A stretch of DNA of 55,874 nucleotides from NCBI GenBank assembly GCA_933822405.4, contig CAKOGP040000391.1:13791-69664 (forward strand), given 5' to 3'. Source of the DNA: Cylindrotheca closterium (lineage: Eukaryota; Bacillariophyta; Bacillariophyceae; Bacillariales; Bacillariaceae). The position numbers and the translations under genes were made by a program. Below are positions 10,501 through 20,176 of this stretch, one piece after another. The stretch's first letter is position 1. The number at the start of each line of letters is the position of its first letter. The notes beneath the pieces were generated by a model that saw only the letters and a program-made list of their open reading frames with translations, did no database searches and had not been told where the DNA came from.

Positions 10501-13500
10501 TCGTTTGGTAGGTGTTGCCATTGATGCAATACCATCTTTTAGCGAAACAAGTATTTCAGAACGATTTACACTTGTTCCGTGGGAGAAGAAATGGTTTCCT
10601 CGCAATCAAAGTTCGCCCGGGGATGCAGCTCTTGTGTTGCTCGCGGAGGGGAGGAAGCTTTTTGCTCGAAAACTTCAGGTGTCTAGAGAAAGTGGCCAAG
10701 TTGATGCCATAGTTGTCGACTTGGGATCATTTGAAGTGTTGATCAATGAGAAATGTCATGGCTCCCTTGTGTCGATAAGATTCATCGAAAATTTCGGAAA
10801 TAGCTTATCTTTCCTTTTGCTGGATGCAGATGGTGTTGCAAGAATTGTCGTGCTACTATTCCGCTCGGATTGTTCGGCTAACCCAGATTTTAAAGTTTTC
10901 AATGCATTCTCGCTCCAAGACAGAGCAGTTGTACGCCCCGCTTCAATGAGCCTGTTTGCTTCCTTTCAACATCACACAAAAAAGCCATCGCAGACAATCA
11001 CAGTCTGGTCAGCGAGACCGGATCCTTCATGTCGAGAACTCATTTCGGAAGTCGCAGTCAGGGACGAATACTATGGAAAAGATTATATCCCCACAAGGAT
11101 CGATGTTGAATCTTCTCATTGGAATTCGAGCATCAGAGACATTGCATTCCTCAAAACTGGGTATTTAGACCACTTCCCAACTCTGGTAGTATTCATGGAG
11201 TCAGAGGCAATCGTCTATCAGCGCAGAGGTCAAAACCTGAAATGGCATCCTCGTATTCGACTGACGTACCCTGCGGTACCAGACTCTGGTTTGAAAGCGT
11301 TTCGCGTCAGAAATACTGAACTTCCGGAAAACTGTGTGCCATCCAACGCATTCCCAAACATACTGCAGACGCTGCATTCGGCTCTGCGTTCGAACGACGA
11401 GACCACTGCCTACGTCTCTGATTGGCACCCTGAGTCTCTTCTCGCATATCTGTTCACAGACTGGAGAGGCGCAAATGTGGCCTGGAGAGCACATGTCAGA
11501 AAACTACTAGTTTGGTTGTCTGACGGGACTGTGGGCACAGCAGGCGATAGGCTGCAAACTGCTATGTCTCCAGTGGGTGTACCTCCCTTCCAAGCCTCCG
11601 GCGGTGAAAGTCTATTCGATAATAATCCTAACCAGTCAAATGACAACCGTCGCAAGGAAGATACGGCTTCTCTTATAGTGTCCTTGGCAGGTGCTCGAGT
11701 GACTGACAAAGAACCAGAAGATGAAAAACTTGAAAAGTTACAGGTCATACTCCAGGAATGGAAGGGTTCCCAACGCAATGTAGCGGTCATGGGTAAGAGT
11801 CGAGAGTTTAGAGAAGCGATGTTGCAAGAGAAAAGCAATGCAGAGGATGATTTATTTCCTCAAGCACTGGAAGCCTTACGTACGAATGAAGTACGAGCAC
11901 TATGGACCATTATAGATGTCGCCTTGAAACTTCCTAATTATCGCCTGATTGACCCGGAAGGACAAATGGCGATGACAGTCATTTCTCTTCATGCTTCGAT
12001 GAAAATGAATCCTATCAAGGATCCAAAATCGCAAGCTGTAAATAAAGAAGGTGGGAACAAAAAAATGTCGTCGTTTTACGAAAAGAAAAGTTCTCTTGAC
12101 CCAAACAAGAATGAGACAGCTATGCCACCGCGCATCGCTGCTGCTGGGTGCCTTTCCGCACTTCTGAGCCATTATCAAGATCACTTGGTTGCTTCGATTC
12201 GCCAGCCTGGGATGAAGCTCGATTGGTCAATCGCTAGGGAAGCGAGACTTGCTTTCTGGCTTCGTTCTGACAAAGCTCTACGTGAAATTTCCGAGGAGAT
12301 CGGACAAAACCTTTACCGCGAATCGCGAGATATACTGAAGTCGGCTCTGTTTTTCATACTCGCTGGGAAGAGACGCACTCTACGAAACTTGGCTGCCGCA
12401 GACAACACTGACAGTGGGAGGAAGTTCTATAAGTTTTTGTCTGATTACGATTTCTCAAGCCCAAGAGGACGGTCTGCGGCCGAAAAAAATGCTTTCAGTT
12501 TGTTGCGAAAGAATCGCTACGAATGTGCAGCTGCATTCTTTCTTTTGCCAGATCCGCCCATTTTGAAGTCGGCTGTGGAAATTATTGCCACGAAGATGCG
12601 AGATTTGGATCTAGCTTTTATGGTCGCTAGATTATTGGGCAATGCGAAAGAATCGATCACAGGAACAGTTGGACTTAGTGGCGCGACAAGTGGGTATTCT
12701 AGTGCTATCGCCATTGGTGGCGGAGGAGGGTACGCAGGATCCGGTTTTGTAGACTCGTCAGATTGCAAGAAAGATGAAACGAGCTTTAGTGATTGGGGAC
12801 CTGAGCTTTCACAGGTTGCTAAAGACTTGCTGATCGATCGAGGCCTCCCTCAAGCATACAATGATTCCTGTTTTTCTGCAGTTCAACTAATGTGGCTAGG
12901 TCGAAACGACGAGGCTTCGCACTGGCTATCTGGTTTCATAAGGAGCCAAGATGGACTCCTGCCATGTTTTGCTCGTGACATCTGCATCACTCGTCTAGAT
13001 GAAATGGATTCCAGGAGAGGCTTCAATGATTCACTGCTGGCAATGAATGGATTCATAGATTTCATTTCAGGACCACTTCTCTTGAAAATGATGCAGTCGA
13101 GCAAACGAACACGACTGGCTTCAACTCTATTAGTTACAACCAGTCTATCGCGATTGGGCATTGAATTACCTTGCCTTCGTTTGATTTTGCAAAGCTTCGA
13201 CCACACAGCATTTCGAGAAGAGGATGGAAAGCTTTCGATGAGCAATAAAGGAGCTGAATACGACAAACGGGATGTGCAACACGAATCGGAAACTGTTCCA
13301 CCAGCGAGTACCAAACATATGAATGGAATACAAAGGCAAACGGGAACTTCCATTTTCGATTCTTTTTCTACAGCTCCTACAAAAGAGCTTCAGACAAGCG
13401 TCAATGACAGCCAAATGCAGTCATCCATCTTTAATTCATTCGAAGCAGCTCCGGCAAAGAAAACCCTACCTTCGACCAGTGATGGTCAGATGCAGTCATC

Positions 13501-16500
13501 CATCTTTGATTCATTCGAAGCAGCTCCGGCAAAGAAAACTCTACCTTCGACCAGTGATGGTCAGATGCAGTCATCCATCTTTGATTCATTTGAAGCAGCT
13601 CCGGCAAAGAAAACTCTTCCTTCGACCAGTGATGGTCAGATGCAGTCATCCATCTTTGATTCATTTGAAGCAGCTCCGGCAAAGAAAACTCTTCCTTCGA
13701 CCAGTGATGGTCAGATGCAGTCATCCATCTTTGATTCATTTGAAGCAGCTCCGGCAAAGAGAACTCTTCCTTCGATCAGTGATGGTCAGATGCAGTCATC
13801 CATCTTTGATTCATTTGAAGCAGCTCCGGCAAAGAAAACTCTACCTTCAACCAGTGATGGTCAGATGCAGTCATCCATCTTTGATTCATTTGAAGCAGCT
13901 CCGGCAAAGAAAACTCTACCTTCAACCAATACGCCCACACAACAGACTTTGACCAAGGCTTCACAGTTGCAGTCGTCGATCAGCGATGCTTCGACAGCCG
14001 ATTCAAATGGGCCCGATCGCCCCGAAGGGAGGAAGCAAAAAATATTTCGACAACCTCCCATGCTATGGCTTGAGTGGGGTCAGAAGTTTCTATTGGATAT
14101 TTCTGCTCGAAGGTTGATCAGAGACGTGATTACCATAGGCACTCGCTTCGGTGGTGATATATTTCATCCGAGACTGACGCCAACAAGCAGAGATTCTTTC
14201 GTTCCAACAAACGCATCTCGGATGCTTCAGCTCCACTGTGATGGTGCAAGTCTTTTGCAAGAAATTGTTGATTGCGTGCAGCATGTGTCGAATATGTGCA
14301 AGCTCGGGAATGACGTAGTCGTGAACAGGGCCGTGCAACTGCTTTGGTCACCGAACCATTTTTATCGATGCTGTTTTGTTGTTTTGCTGAATCTTGCAGT
14401 ACAACAACTTGATTTTGCTGAGGACGTCGTTCGAATTACTTCAGTAACGCTAATACAGCACTGTGGTACGGTTTCGTTGTTGAATGACGGTCTAACACAA
14501 AACCGCAAATCGATTTCTCATTCGACGACTCTTTGTCTCCGACGACATGTTACGAATTTGAGCTGGCAACTTGAACTTTGCTTGTGGTTACATCGTGGGG
14601 GCGCTCTACCACTGTCAGGGATTGTGTTGAACGAAGCCATATGTGCGATAAGACTTGGCCTTGTTATTGCCAGCTGGAATCAAGATTTTGAATGTTTGGA
14701 AGCACTGCTGGAACAGCCGCCTGACTGTTTAGTAGACGATGATGCAGGTCGCCAATTGTGGAGTAGTCTCAAGATTATCACGAGCTCATCGCTTGGGGAG
14801 AGGCGGCAAAGCGGGTTCGGCACTCCGAGTGGAGGGTGGGAGTTTCTCGTTGATTGTACCCGTCAAGACGCGACCGACTTGCTCAGATCGAGAGAAACAG
14901 GTTGCTTCATTATTCGTCCACACCCGGACGACCATGGAGTTTTCACATTGAGTTTCAAGACAAACTTAGTACCCGACAATCAAAACAAAACAGAAAGAGC
15001 GACGATCAGGACCGATATATCCACCCCAACGTCGACACAAACGAAATCGCCATCAAAGTCTGTTAGGCGTGACGATGTTGTACAGCACGCTATAGTTCGA
15101 CTCTCGGACTCTGGCTTTCGCTGTGGTTCGTTTGGACCTTTTGCCACATTGATGAAGCTGCTAGAAGCAGTCTCAGCATCCTTACCGTTTGACCTTCGAT
15201 TCGACCAACCTCCGAATCAAGGTTTGATCAGAGAAGAGGGAAGCAAGCCATCTCCAAATTGCGCTCTATACCGAAAGCTAGGGCTTCTTCAGGCCAAGAG
15301 GATTTCGACGGTTCATCATACAGACGACTCGTTCCTGGTTACTGAACCCAAAGTGATAATCTCCAATAATATGGATATTCCAGAACTCTCGGGTCAGGAA
15401 AATAACAGACTGAAGCGGTTTGGGATGTTTCTCGAGTTGCTGTTGGTATCAGCGCTGCGTAAGCAACTTGGAGGAGTAGCAGCGGCCCGTTATGATAAAA
15501 CCAATCTGGCTTTGGATGACGATTATGTCGAGATTGAATCGGTTGGAAGCAATTCGGGTACCTCTGGCGGTATCGGTGCTGAACAAGAGTATGCATGCTC
15601 TGCTAGAGTATTGAGACCGCTATTGAGTTGGTGTCGCGTACTGGAGATTGCCGTTGTTCGTGAGTTGTCTCCAAAGCTGAGCCAGTTTTCCGCATTTGGA
15701 GATTCTACTCAGCTTGCATTTAACGCTTCCGAAGGGGGTATTGAAGTATCAACAAACAAAACTGCAGACATGCTGGTCACAGGAGATTCCGCCATCAAGA
15801 AAATGATCCAACCTGGATCAGGAGTGGACTTTCGAACACTTAGGTTGGGTGATGGGGGTGATAGTGCTCTTGTCGTACTGTTTGAAAAGCAAGAAGCTGT
15901 AAACTGGTTCCTAAGCGTCGGGCGTGAAAAGACCAAAGAGGACGCACTCCGACGCCTACAGAACATGGAGGCGTCTCGTGTTATCGAAGCAATTAATTTA
16001 CACCTTTTGCTGCCTAAGGGACGTCCGCAGCCAGCAGCGGAAGGCGGCGACCAGGACGGCGAAGTGGGTAGTGAGGAGGCTGGGATTCACTACAGATTGA
16101 TTGATCCATGGGAAGTTGAGCCTTTGTATAGTCGGGAAGACGAGACTAGAAGTGCATCTCTGGGCCGCAACCGATTCCTTACATTCAGCCTGCGGAAAAT
16201 CCAGGAATCTTTCGAAAATATGTTCCGGTCAACCGGAGGTGTAAATTTACTTGAATTGTGGGCAAGAGCTAAGGGTAACATAGCTCTAACAAAGACGATT
16301 GCAACGGTGCAGCCTCCTTGGGAACGTGCGGCGGGCGGAGACCTGCAACTCCATGATGGTATGGTTTCTGAGCCAGACCCCTACGAGAACAGCATCCGAG
16401 TGCACCTATACAGAAATGCACTGTACCGGCAATTGAAACTTCCCCAAAGATTTATTGCATTGATCCAGGTCGAATTGTTGGACTTGAAGAATCTAACTTC

Positions 16501-17104
16501 TCCTGGTGGATCTTTGACGCTGACAGTTTATTCTCTGTTGCGAGTGAAACGCTCTCGTTCGAGCTCGCCATTAACGAATAAGGCAAGAACTTTGGACAGT
16601 ATTGCTACGAGCCCAGTTAAGCTGGGTAAGTCGACAGGGCCAAATGCACCTGCCTCCTGGGGCAGTGTTGTCAGATTCAGATTTCCATTACCGGAGGACA
16701 CAAACATTGAAGGACGTAGCTTCGATGCTGATAGAGAATCGCTTTTCAGAGGGCCGCCCACTGTACTGCAGCTTTCAGTATACGAGAAGAAATTCATGAG
16801 CGACGCTTTACTTGGTAGTGCCGATGTCAAATTAGACGGTCTGAGCTCAGGCGGACAGCTTGAAGAGTGGCTTCCGCTTCGCATGGGAAACGATGGAATA
16901 AATTGGTTTGCACGCATAAGATTGACTCTGCGCTTTGAGTTAATGTGCCTATCAAAGGATGCAAATGACGACGGCGAATTCGCCGAGAGCGCTTGTATCC
17001 GGCGCATCTACCAGCTGGGAAACAACGGGGGTGCGACAGCAAAAATGAAAAATAGCTCCAGTACCCCGGATCTATTGAGCTATCTTGAGAGCATAGTTTA
17101 CTGA
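7553..17104 (+). CDS. Giant Rav1/DmX-like protein with added PDZ, SH2-like and C2 domains
   Basis: One uninterrupted frame of 3183 residues. The N-terminal third reads as beta-propeller-like WD40 sequence after an Ala/Arg-rich stretch (about 62-100). A PDZ domain lies at about 825-920 (GLGLRLESP, GDELVSVNGVSL). Residues of about 1150-1700 resemble the Rav1/DmX C-terminal module, with a marker near KNRYECAAAFFLL. Rav1 in yeast and DmX/rabconnectin-3 in animals promote assembly of V-ATPase V1 with V0 on endosomes and vacuoles, so the same role is inferred. Seven 25-residue repeats span 1954-2128. About 2428-2551 reads as an SH2-like domain (GCFIIRP with R2455 at the phosphotyrosine-Arg position, and VQHAIVRL). 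A C2-like domain lies at about 2960-3133. The protein is longer than animal DmX proteins are usually reported. The PDZ, SH2 and C2 assignments rest on motif reading only. Confidence 0.8.
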   Translation: MTETDTSDEVISAQTMDRLTDLPHIANSGYHVPPEVLGVPDQEEPESADSESRPQSYFADVNASARRRTNRAIRGTKSKAAIAAAIRAASQKMAALDYSIFALMTYKSMEVIFASTSSGSIVGVCSRTHLVFQTLSPASGSQVVSISGNSESGMLVVAHENGLIQTYRPLPNESHGFGSGARNEIPCSTFGRYRWVDECTIDGGKVFYHQGEEVRFADRRGAQPGQLLDISTSNINRLLIAHRKQLALFEVMPILESAKDSESAESSGCATLLWTAVLPSNVVTAKISGDADAIVAVLDVPNEHGKVGALTFIRDKDDGSQQKPIDQAKLRRSSSLGLIYKQGPFLEHSAPVSRISFRGLGRETSTELDSSRQQGNDLLLTYCKEDSSNRIFNQNSWQQLMFWSAPPNSRADWIRGTSAFSLGDLESQKKIKNKRLHSRRSSESSVADSSVTGAAAGLKNSGSLGLGAPTTSAGAWIAELTFRSAFPALRLSRLSYMKRGNDDSQPAHFESVAAVLPAGSIVADSILQSDDMGLLIQGVWPAWNPCLSESTGHVSDDTLTGSAMEFLGLSSIPPPTNAFGDSRLGGSLTPPTELRLVATHPETGNIVVMEFPLWGDEEFGAMELGSPIRNVLALSYATTPHSIEAGRQHLSWVSIEYESSRLSARVETDSNRISFLWRKHGSLSLYSPDWREDEDIAPAMGRASPTPTAELLHDTSVMPAPLLLPSLYLPINVTRKDPNKIVALMWLPDSNVGGPPLLLALTTSATLLVFEIAPPWCVTEPTMPNYDPFNSTLHGDSTNYRETNQFASNEDEERDLEHRSEEYAVNVTPHPDFGLGLRLESPMDGTPAVAGSFKKHPLNGGMLPAEKTNMIVLGDELVSVNGVSLENMTFDDIISTVRHVGAKSGPGEALALRFRPAPLGRSKGNSVALQESFNAQAMDFGMQRPTKEKQSQSRHPNDHENEASESLGNLLLDDSLEDQQEFGRLVGVAIDAIPSFSETSISERFTLVPWEKKWFPRNQSSPGDAALVLLAEGRKLFARKLQVSRESGQVDAIVVDLGSFEVLINEKCHGSLVSIRFIENFGNSLSFLLLDADGVARIVVLLFRSDCSANPDFKVFNAFSLQDRAVVRPASMSLFASFQHHTKKPSQTITVWSARPDPSCRELISEVAVRDEYYGKDYIPTRIDVESSHWNSSIRDIAFLKTGYLDHFPTLVVFMESEAIVYQRRGQNLKWHPRIRLTYPAVPDSGLKAFRVRNTELPENCVPSNAFPNILQTLHSALRSNDETTAYVSDWHPESLLAYLFTDWRGANVAWRAHVRKLLVWLSDGTVGTAGDRLQTAMSPVGVPPFQASGGESLFDNNPNQSNDNRRKEDTASLIVSLAGARVTDKEPEDEKLEKLQVILQEWKGSQRNVAVMGKSREFREAMLQEKSNAEDDLFPQALEALRTNEVRALWTIIDVALKLPNYRLIDPEGQMAMTVISLHASMKMNPIKDPKSQAVNKEGGNKKMSSFYEKKSSLDPNKNETAMPPRIAAAGCLSALLSHYQDHLVASIRQPGMKLDWSIAREARLAFWLRSDKALREISEEIGQNLYRESRDILKSALFFILAGKRRTLRNLAAADNTDSGRKFYKFLSDYDFSSPRGRSAAEKNAFSLLRKNRYECAAAFFLLPDPPILKSAVEIIATKMRDLDLAFMVARLLGNAKESITGTVGLSGATSGYSSAIAIGGGGGYAGSGFVDSSDCKKDETSFSDWGPELSQVAKDLLIDRGLPQAYNDSCFSAVQLMWLGRNDEASHWLSGFIRSQDGLLPCFARDICITRLDEMDSRRGFNDSLLAMNGFIDFISGPLLLKMMQSSKRTRLASTLLVTTSLSRLGIELPCLRLILQSFDHTAFREEDGKLSMSNKGAEYDKRDVQHESETVPPASTKHMNGIQRQTGTSIFDSFSTAPTKELQTSVNDSQMQSSIFNSFEAAPAKKTLPSTSDGQMQSSIFDSFEAAPAKKTLPSTSDGQMQSSIFDSFEAAPAKKTLPSTSDGQMQSSIFDSFEAAPAKKTLPSTSDGQMQSSIFDSFEAAPAKRTLPSISDGQMQSSIFDSFEAAPAKKTLPSTSDGQMQSSIFDSFEAAPAKKTLPSTNTPTQQTLTKASQLQSSISDASTADSNGPDRPEGRKQKIFRQPPMLWLEWGQKFLLDISARRLIRDVITIGTRFGGDIFHPRLTPTSRDSFVPTNASRMLQLHCDGASLLQEIVDCVQHVSNMCKLGNDVVVNRAVQLLWSPNHFYRCCFVVLLNLAVQQLDFAEDVVRITSVTLIQHCGTVSLLNDGLTQNRKSISHSTTLCLRRHVTNLSWQLELCLWLHRGGALPLSGIVLNEAICAIRLGLVIASWNQDFECLEALLEQPPDCLVDDDAGRQLWSSLKIITSSSLGERRQSGFGTPSGGWEFLVDCTRQDATDLLRSRETGCFIIRPHPDDHGVFTLSFKTNLVPDNQNKTERATIRTDISTPTSTQTKSPSKSVRRDDVVQHAIVRLSDSGFRCGSFGPFATLMKLLEAVSASLPFDLRFDQPPNQGLIREEGSKPSPNCALYRKLGLLQAKRISTVHHTDDSFLVTEPKVIISNNMDIPELSGQENNRLKRFGMFLELLLVSALRKQLGGVAAARYDKTNLALDDDYVEIESVGSNSGTSGGIGAEQEYACSARVLRPLLSWCRVLEIAVVRELSPKLSQFSAFGDSTQLAFNASEGGIEVSTNKTADMLVTGDSAIKKMIQPGSGVDFRTLRLGDGGDSALVVLFEKQEAVNWFLSVGREKTKEDALRRLQNMEASRVIEAINLHLLLPKGRPQPAAEGGDQDGEVGSEEAGIHYRLIDPWEVEPLYSREDETRSASLGRNRFLTFSLRKIQESFENMFRSTGGVNLLELWARAKGNIALTKTIATVQPPWERAAGGDLQLHDGMVSEPDPYENSIRVHLYRNALYRQLKLPQRFIALIQVELLDLKNLTSPGGSLTLTVYSLLRVKRSRSSSPLTNKARTLDSIATSPVKLGKSTGPNAPASWGSVVRFRFPLPEDTNIEGRSFDADRESLFRGPPTVLQLSVYEKKFMSDALLGSADVKLDGLSSGGQLEEWLPLRMGNDGINWFARIRLTLRFELMCLSKDANDDGEFAESACIRRIYQLGNNGGATAKMKNSSSTPDLLSYLESIVY
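13412..13936 (+). repeat. Seven tandem 75-bp coding repeats (25 residues each)
   Basis: Units start at 13412, 13487, 13562, 13637, 13712, 13787 and 13862, each 75 bases. Each encodes QMQSSIFDSFEAAPAKK plus TLPSTSDG. The copies are nearly identical at the DNA level, which implies recent expansion or ongoing homogenisation. The unit length is a multiple of three, so copy-number change keeps the Rav1-like frame open. A related single SIFDSFSTAP motif precedes the array. Confidence 0.95.
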
Positions 17105-17466
17105 AGAATGGCAGTGGAATGATGCATGTAGTAACCATGCAGTGAGAATACTCTGTCATGGTCAACGACCAATCCGAACAAAATTATGATTGCAATGCTG
17201 GTCTTCCAGATGCAAGAACCAAGTAATAGCTTATGACTGCAATCGGACGATATCATCTCTTCTTTTCTTCTTCCCTCAATTTAGAGGCTTCCTTTTCTAA
17301 GAGGTATTGCCTTCTGCCGTTGAACTCATCCAAGCGTGACATGTCCAATTCGTTTATGATATCTCGATGTGCAAACAAACACTCACCCCTGCAAAGCAAT
17401 ACATTTTTTAGCGACCAGTTTTTTGGTGGTACAGTACCGATAGCAAGTTAGACAGTGGAAGCTTAT

Positions 17467-18508
17467 TTACCATCTCGAAAGGCGTTGGATTTGCATGTAG
17501 CCTCTTGAAGCCAATAGGTCTCTGAGCTTCTCTTTTGGTCGTTCGATTGTCATAAGCTTGATCCTGTACTTTTCAAAAGGGAAAACAGCCATTATATATT
17601 CTTCTGCTCCTTCAACATCTAGGGATAGGTAATCAATCTCAACCGGTGCATTAAAGCGCCATAAAATCTCTTCCAATGTCACTGTATACTCTTGTCTCGA
17701 CTTTTTCCTCAGTCGTTCGGGATTGTCAAATCCCACTATACCTGAGTGGTCTCCGGCTGCAAAGAAGTCGATTTTCTCCATTCGATTGCCTCCAATAACA
17801 GCTGCCACAAGCTCGCAATTTCCCCGATAATGTGTGAGATTATAAAAGTAGTCTGCATTGGGCTCAATGCAAAGGCCTCTCCAGCCGTAGCTTTTCTCGA
17901 GTGCATAGGTATTTGACAAAACCGTAGCATCATTTGCTGCCAAATCAATGAAGAACTGAAGTGGACGATGAGTTCGATTGATAGCACTATTGTATCGCAT
18001 ATTCAACTTACCCCACCTCTCTTCCCACCTAGTAGACTGATGACAACTTCATCTTGTCGTGCCTGGGAGTACCACTGCTTGTTTGGAGGAATCAATGATT
18101 CGACATGGTCTGAAGATCCATAAAAGACTATCAACAGGAGTGCAAGAAGGTCGTGAGCGGTCGAGCTATTAGAAACTGTGACTTTCTTCGCGTACCGTTG
18201 ATTCTTTTCCATCCATTTTCAAGTCCGTCGTTGATAAGTTTTTCGCTTCCAGATGAAAGAAAGTTCAATTTCCCGGTCCCATTCCAGAACACATCATCTC
18301 CGTCAAGAAAAGTGGAAAAGAAGAATCCAAACACTGCACCCACACCCAGAAGGAAAATGGGATGATGCATACCTTTTCCTAGTGGAGATTGTTTTCCGCT
18401 TCGCCCTCTGCGAAAATCAACTAAATTCGTATTCGGTGGTGGAATTATCATCATTTTGAGCATGCTACTAGAAGCAGTGCATCGTGGAAAGCTAAATGGA
18501 AGGTTCAA
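17467..18508 (-). CDS. FkbM-family methyltransferase, type II membrane protein, three exons
   Basis: Exons on the minus strand are 18508-18196, 18109-18012 and 17955-17467, with introns of 86 and 56 nt and matching phases. They give 299 residues. A single hydrophobic anchor (HPIFLLGVGAVFGFFFSTFL, about 48-67) follows a basic N-terminus and implies a Golgi or ER type II protein with a lumenal catalytic domain. The methyltransferase shows FFIDLAAND at the SAM-binding loop, GWRGLCIEPN, and the FkbM signature LSLDVEGAEEY. FkbM-type enzymes O-methylate sugars and other small molecules, so a role in glycan decoration is inferred. An alternative start lies 15 codons downstream (MLKMM). Confidence 0.8.
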
Positions 18509-18792
18509 ATTTCAAATTAACACGTGATTCGATTGATCTTTATTCATCTGTTTGATGATTCTCATTCAAACCTGCCTGCTGGCCTGGCGCGCGGAGTGAG
18601 TCAGTCGACACACCAGACCCCGATTTTTTGTCATCAAGTCCAAGGATGAGCGAAGAATTCGGATGCCGCTAGCCACATCCAAGTCAACGGCTCGGCGTGT
18701 TGAACAATTAATGTTGGGTCAAACACAAGCAAAAATTCCCCAAAGTGAGGCCACTTTTTGGTCGTCGTGATAACGCATTGGGCCATTGCGTG
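18509..18792. other. Upstream region of the FkbM gene, nothing else recognised
   Basis: No ORF of interest. Just upstream of the FkbM start (18529-18570) there are GATTGAT/TTCATC-type strings. Similar strings occur beside the starts of the genes at 26094 and 28714. Confidence 0.35.
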
Positions 18793-18998
18793 TTAGAAAT
18801 AAGCAGAGTGTGCTCTTTTGTGAGTGCCTTTAGCACTCAGAACAAACTCTCTGCAATGTAAAATTGTAATTGGCTGTACAACACTTCCACGATAGTAGTT
18901 CTCCTGTATTAGGTATACTTTCAGTGAAATTGTTCCTATTTGATTAGTGTTTGGCTTGAATTGATGATTCAATTGTTGGGATATGACAAAATAAGAGT
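18793..18998 (-). repeat. Inverted partial copy of the foldback element core
   Basis: Read on the minus strand, this matches the central part of the element at 19664-19857. It encodes a closely similar peptide (NHQFKPNTNQIG..., QENYYRGSVVQPI, CREFVLSAKGTH). On its left side the minus strand carries the element-end sequence TTTTGTCATATCCCAACA joined directly to the core, so one arm is missing. It is a rearranged or deleted relative of the element at 19359-20176. Confidence 0.75.
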
Positions 18999-19358
18999 TT
19001 TTTGTAAGAGTGCGGGCAAACGAAGCGGAGCTATCAATATTCGTTATTTCTTTATCACAGATCAAGTGCAGAAAAATCTCTCATACTACTGTTGCAAAGG
19101 GACTTTATGTCTCTAAGAGAGTCCTTTTGGATATCCATCCAACGATTACTATTCTTGCCTCGAGAGTTCGACAACCTACAGAGTCTGATTGGAAGAAGTA
19201 AGGTGAGAAGTTTTGCAAGTTCAGAGATCTAATTCTTGGTCCACAGGACTAGGTCAGACAAGTATGTATATGTTCAAATGAAAATACAAAACAAAATAAA
19301 CAATGAGTTAGAGCATGTCCCATTGCTGCCAATGGTGATTGTCACAATGGCAGGAGTG

Positions 19359-20176
19359 TGTTGGGATATAACCAAATATGCGTTTTTCGTTCCTTGAAAA
19401 CCTATTCAAGTACAAAGTTTTGACACGAACGATCGGATTTTGATTGTGATGTCAGCATTTGACACAAGACTGCTGAACAAGCAATATCTAAATGCAAATG
19501 GAATGACCCTATACAAGTGGAATATTGATGTTGTGTAAGATGCAGTAGGGAATATTACCAAATGTGCCAAAGAAGTACTGTAGTTGACAGTGAATCCTCA
19601 TAGAAGTTGGATTGAGTTCTGTAAACAAGGGATTTCCCAAAAGGAAATTTGTTCAAGTCACTTTTGTGATTGAATCATCAATTCCAGCCAAACATTAATC
19701 AAATTGAAACAATCCCACTCAAAGTATACCTAGAACAGGAGAACTATTATGGTGGAAGTGTTGTACAGCCGATTACTACAAATTTAGATTGCAGAGAGTT
19801 TGTTCTGAGCGCTAAAGGCACTCACAATAGAGCACAGTCTGCTTATTTCTAACATCAATCACAAAAGTGAGTTGAACGAGTTTCCTTTTGGGAAATCCCT
19901 TGTTCACAGAACTCAATCCGACTTGTTCTACGAGGATTCTCTGTCAACTATAGCAGTACTTTGGGACATTTGATAATATTCCCGACTTCATCGTACACAA
20001 CATCATCAATATTTTACTTGTATAGGGTCATTTGATTTGCATGTGGATATTGCTTGTTTGGCAGTCTCGCGTCAAATCCTGACATCACAATCAAAATCTC
20101 ATCGTACGTGTCAAAATTTTGTACCTGAATAGTTTTTCAAGGAACGTAAAAACTCATATTTTGTCATATCCCAACA
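19359..20176. mobile_element. Foldback element: two inverted arms of about 300 bp around a 194-bp core
   Basis: The outer ends are TGTTGGGATAT (19359) and ATATCCCAACA (ending 20176). Inverted similarity continues through the whole of both arms. Matching blocks include GATTTTGATTGTGATGTCA, CCCTATACAAGT, GGGATTTCCCAAAAGGAAA and TCACTTTTGTGATTG. The arms differ by many point changes, so the copy is old. The core at 19664-19857 encodes an open 60-residue peptide shared with the copy at 18793-18998. No target duplication could be fixed by eye, and no family was recognised. Confidence 0.7.

Noticed and set aside
13323..13952. Long open frames on both strands across the 75-bp repeats
   Set aside because: They are a by-product of a stop-free repeat whose length is a multiple of three. 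The Rav1-like frame is the coding one.
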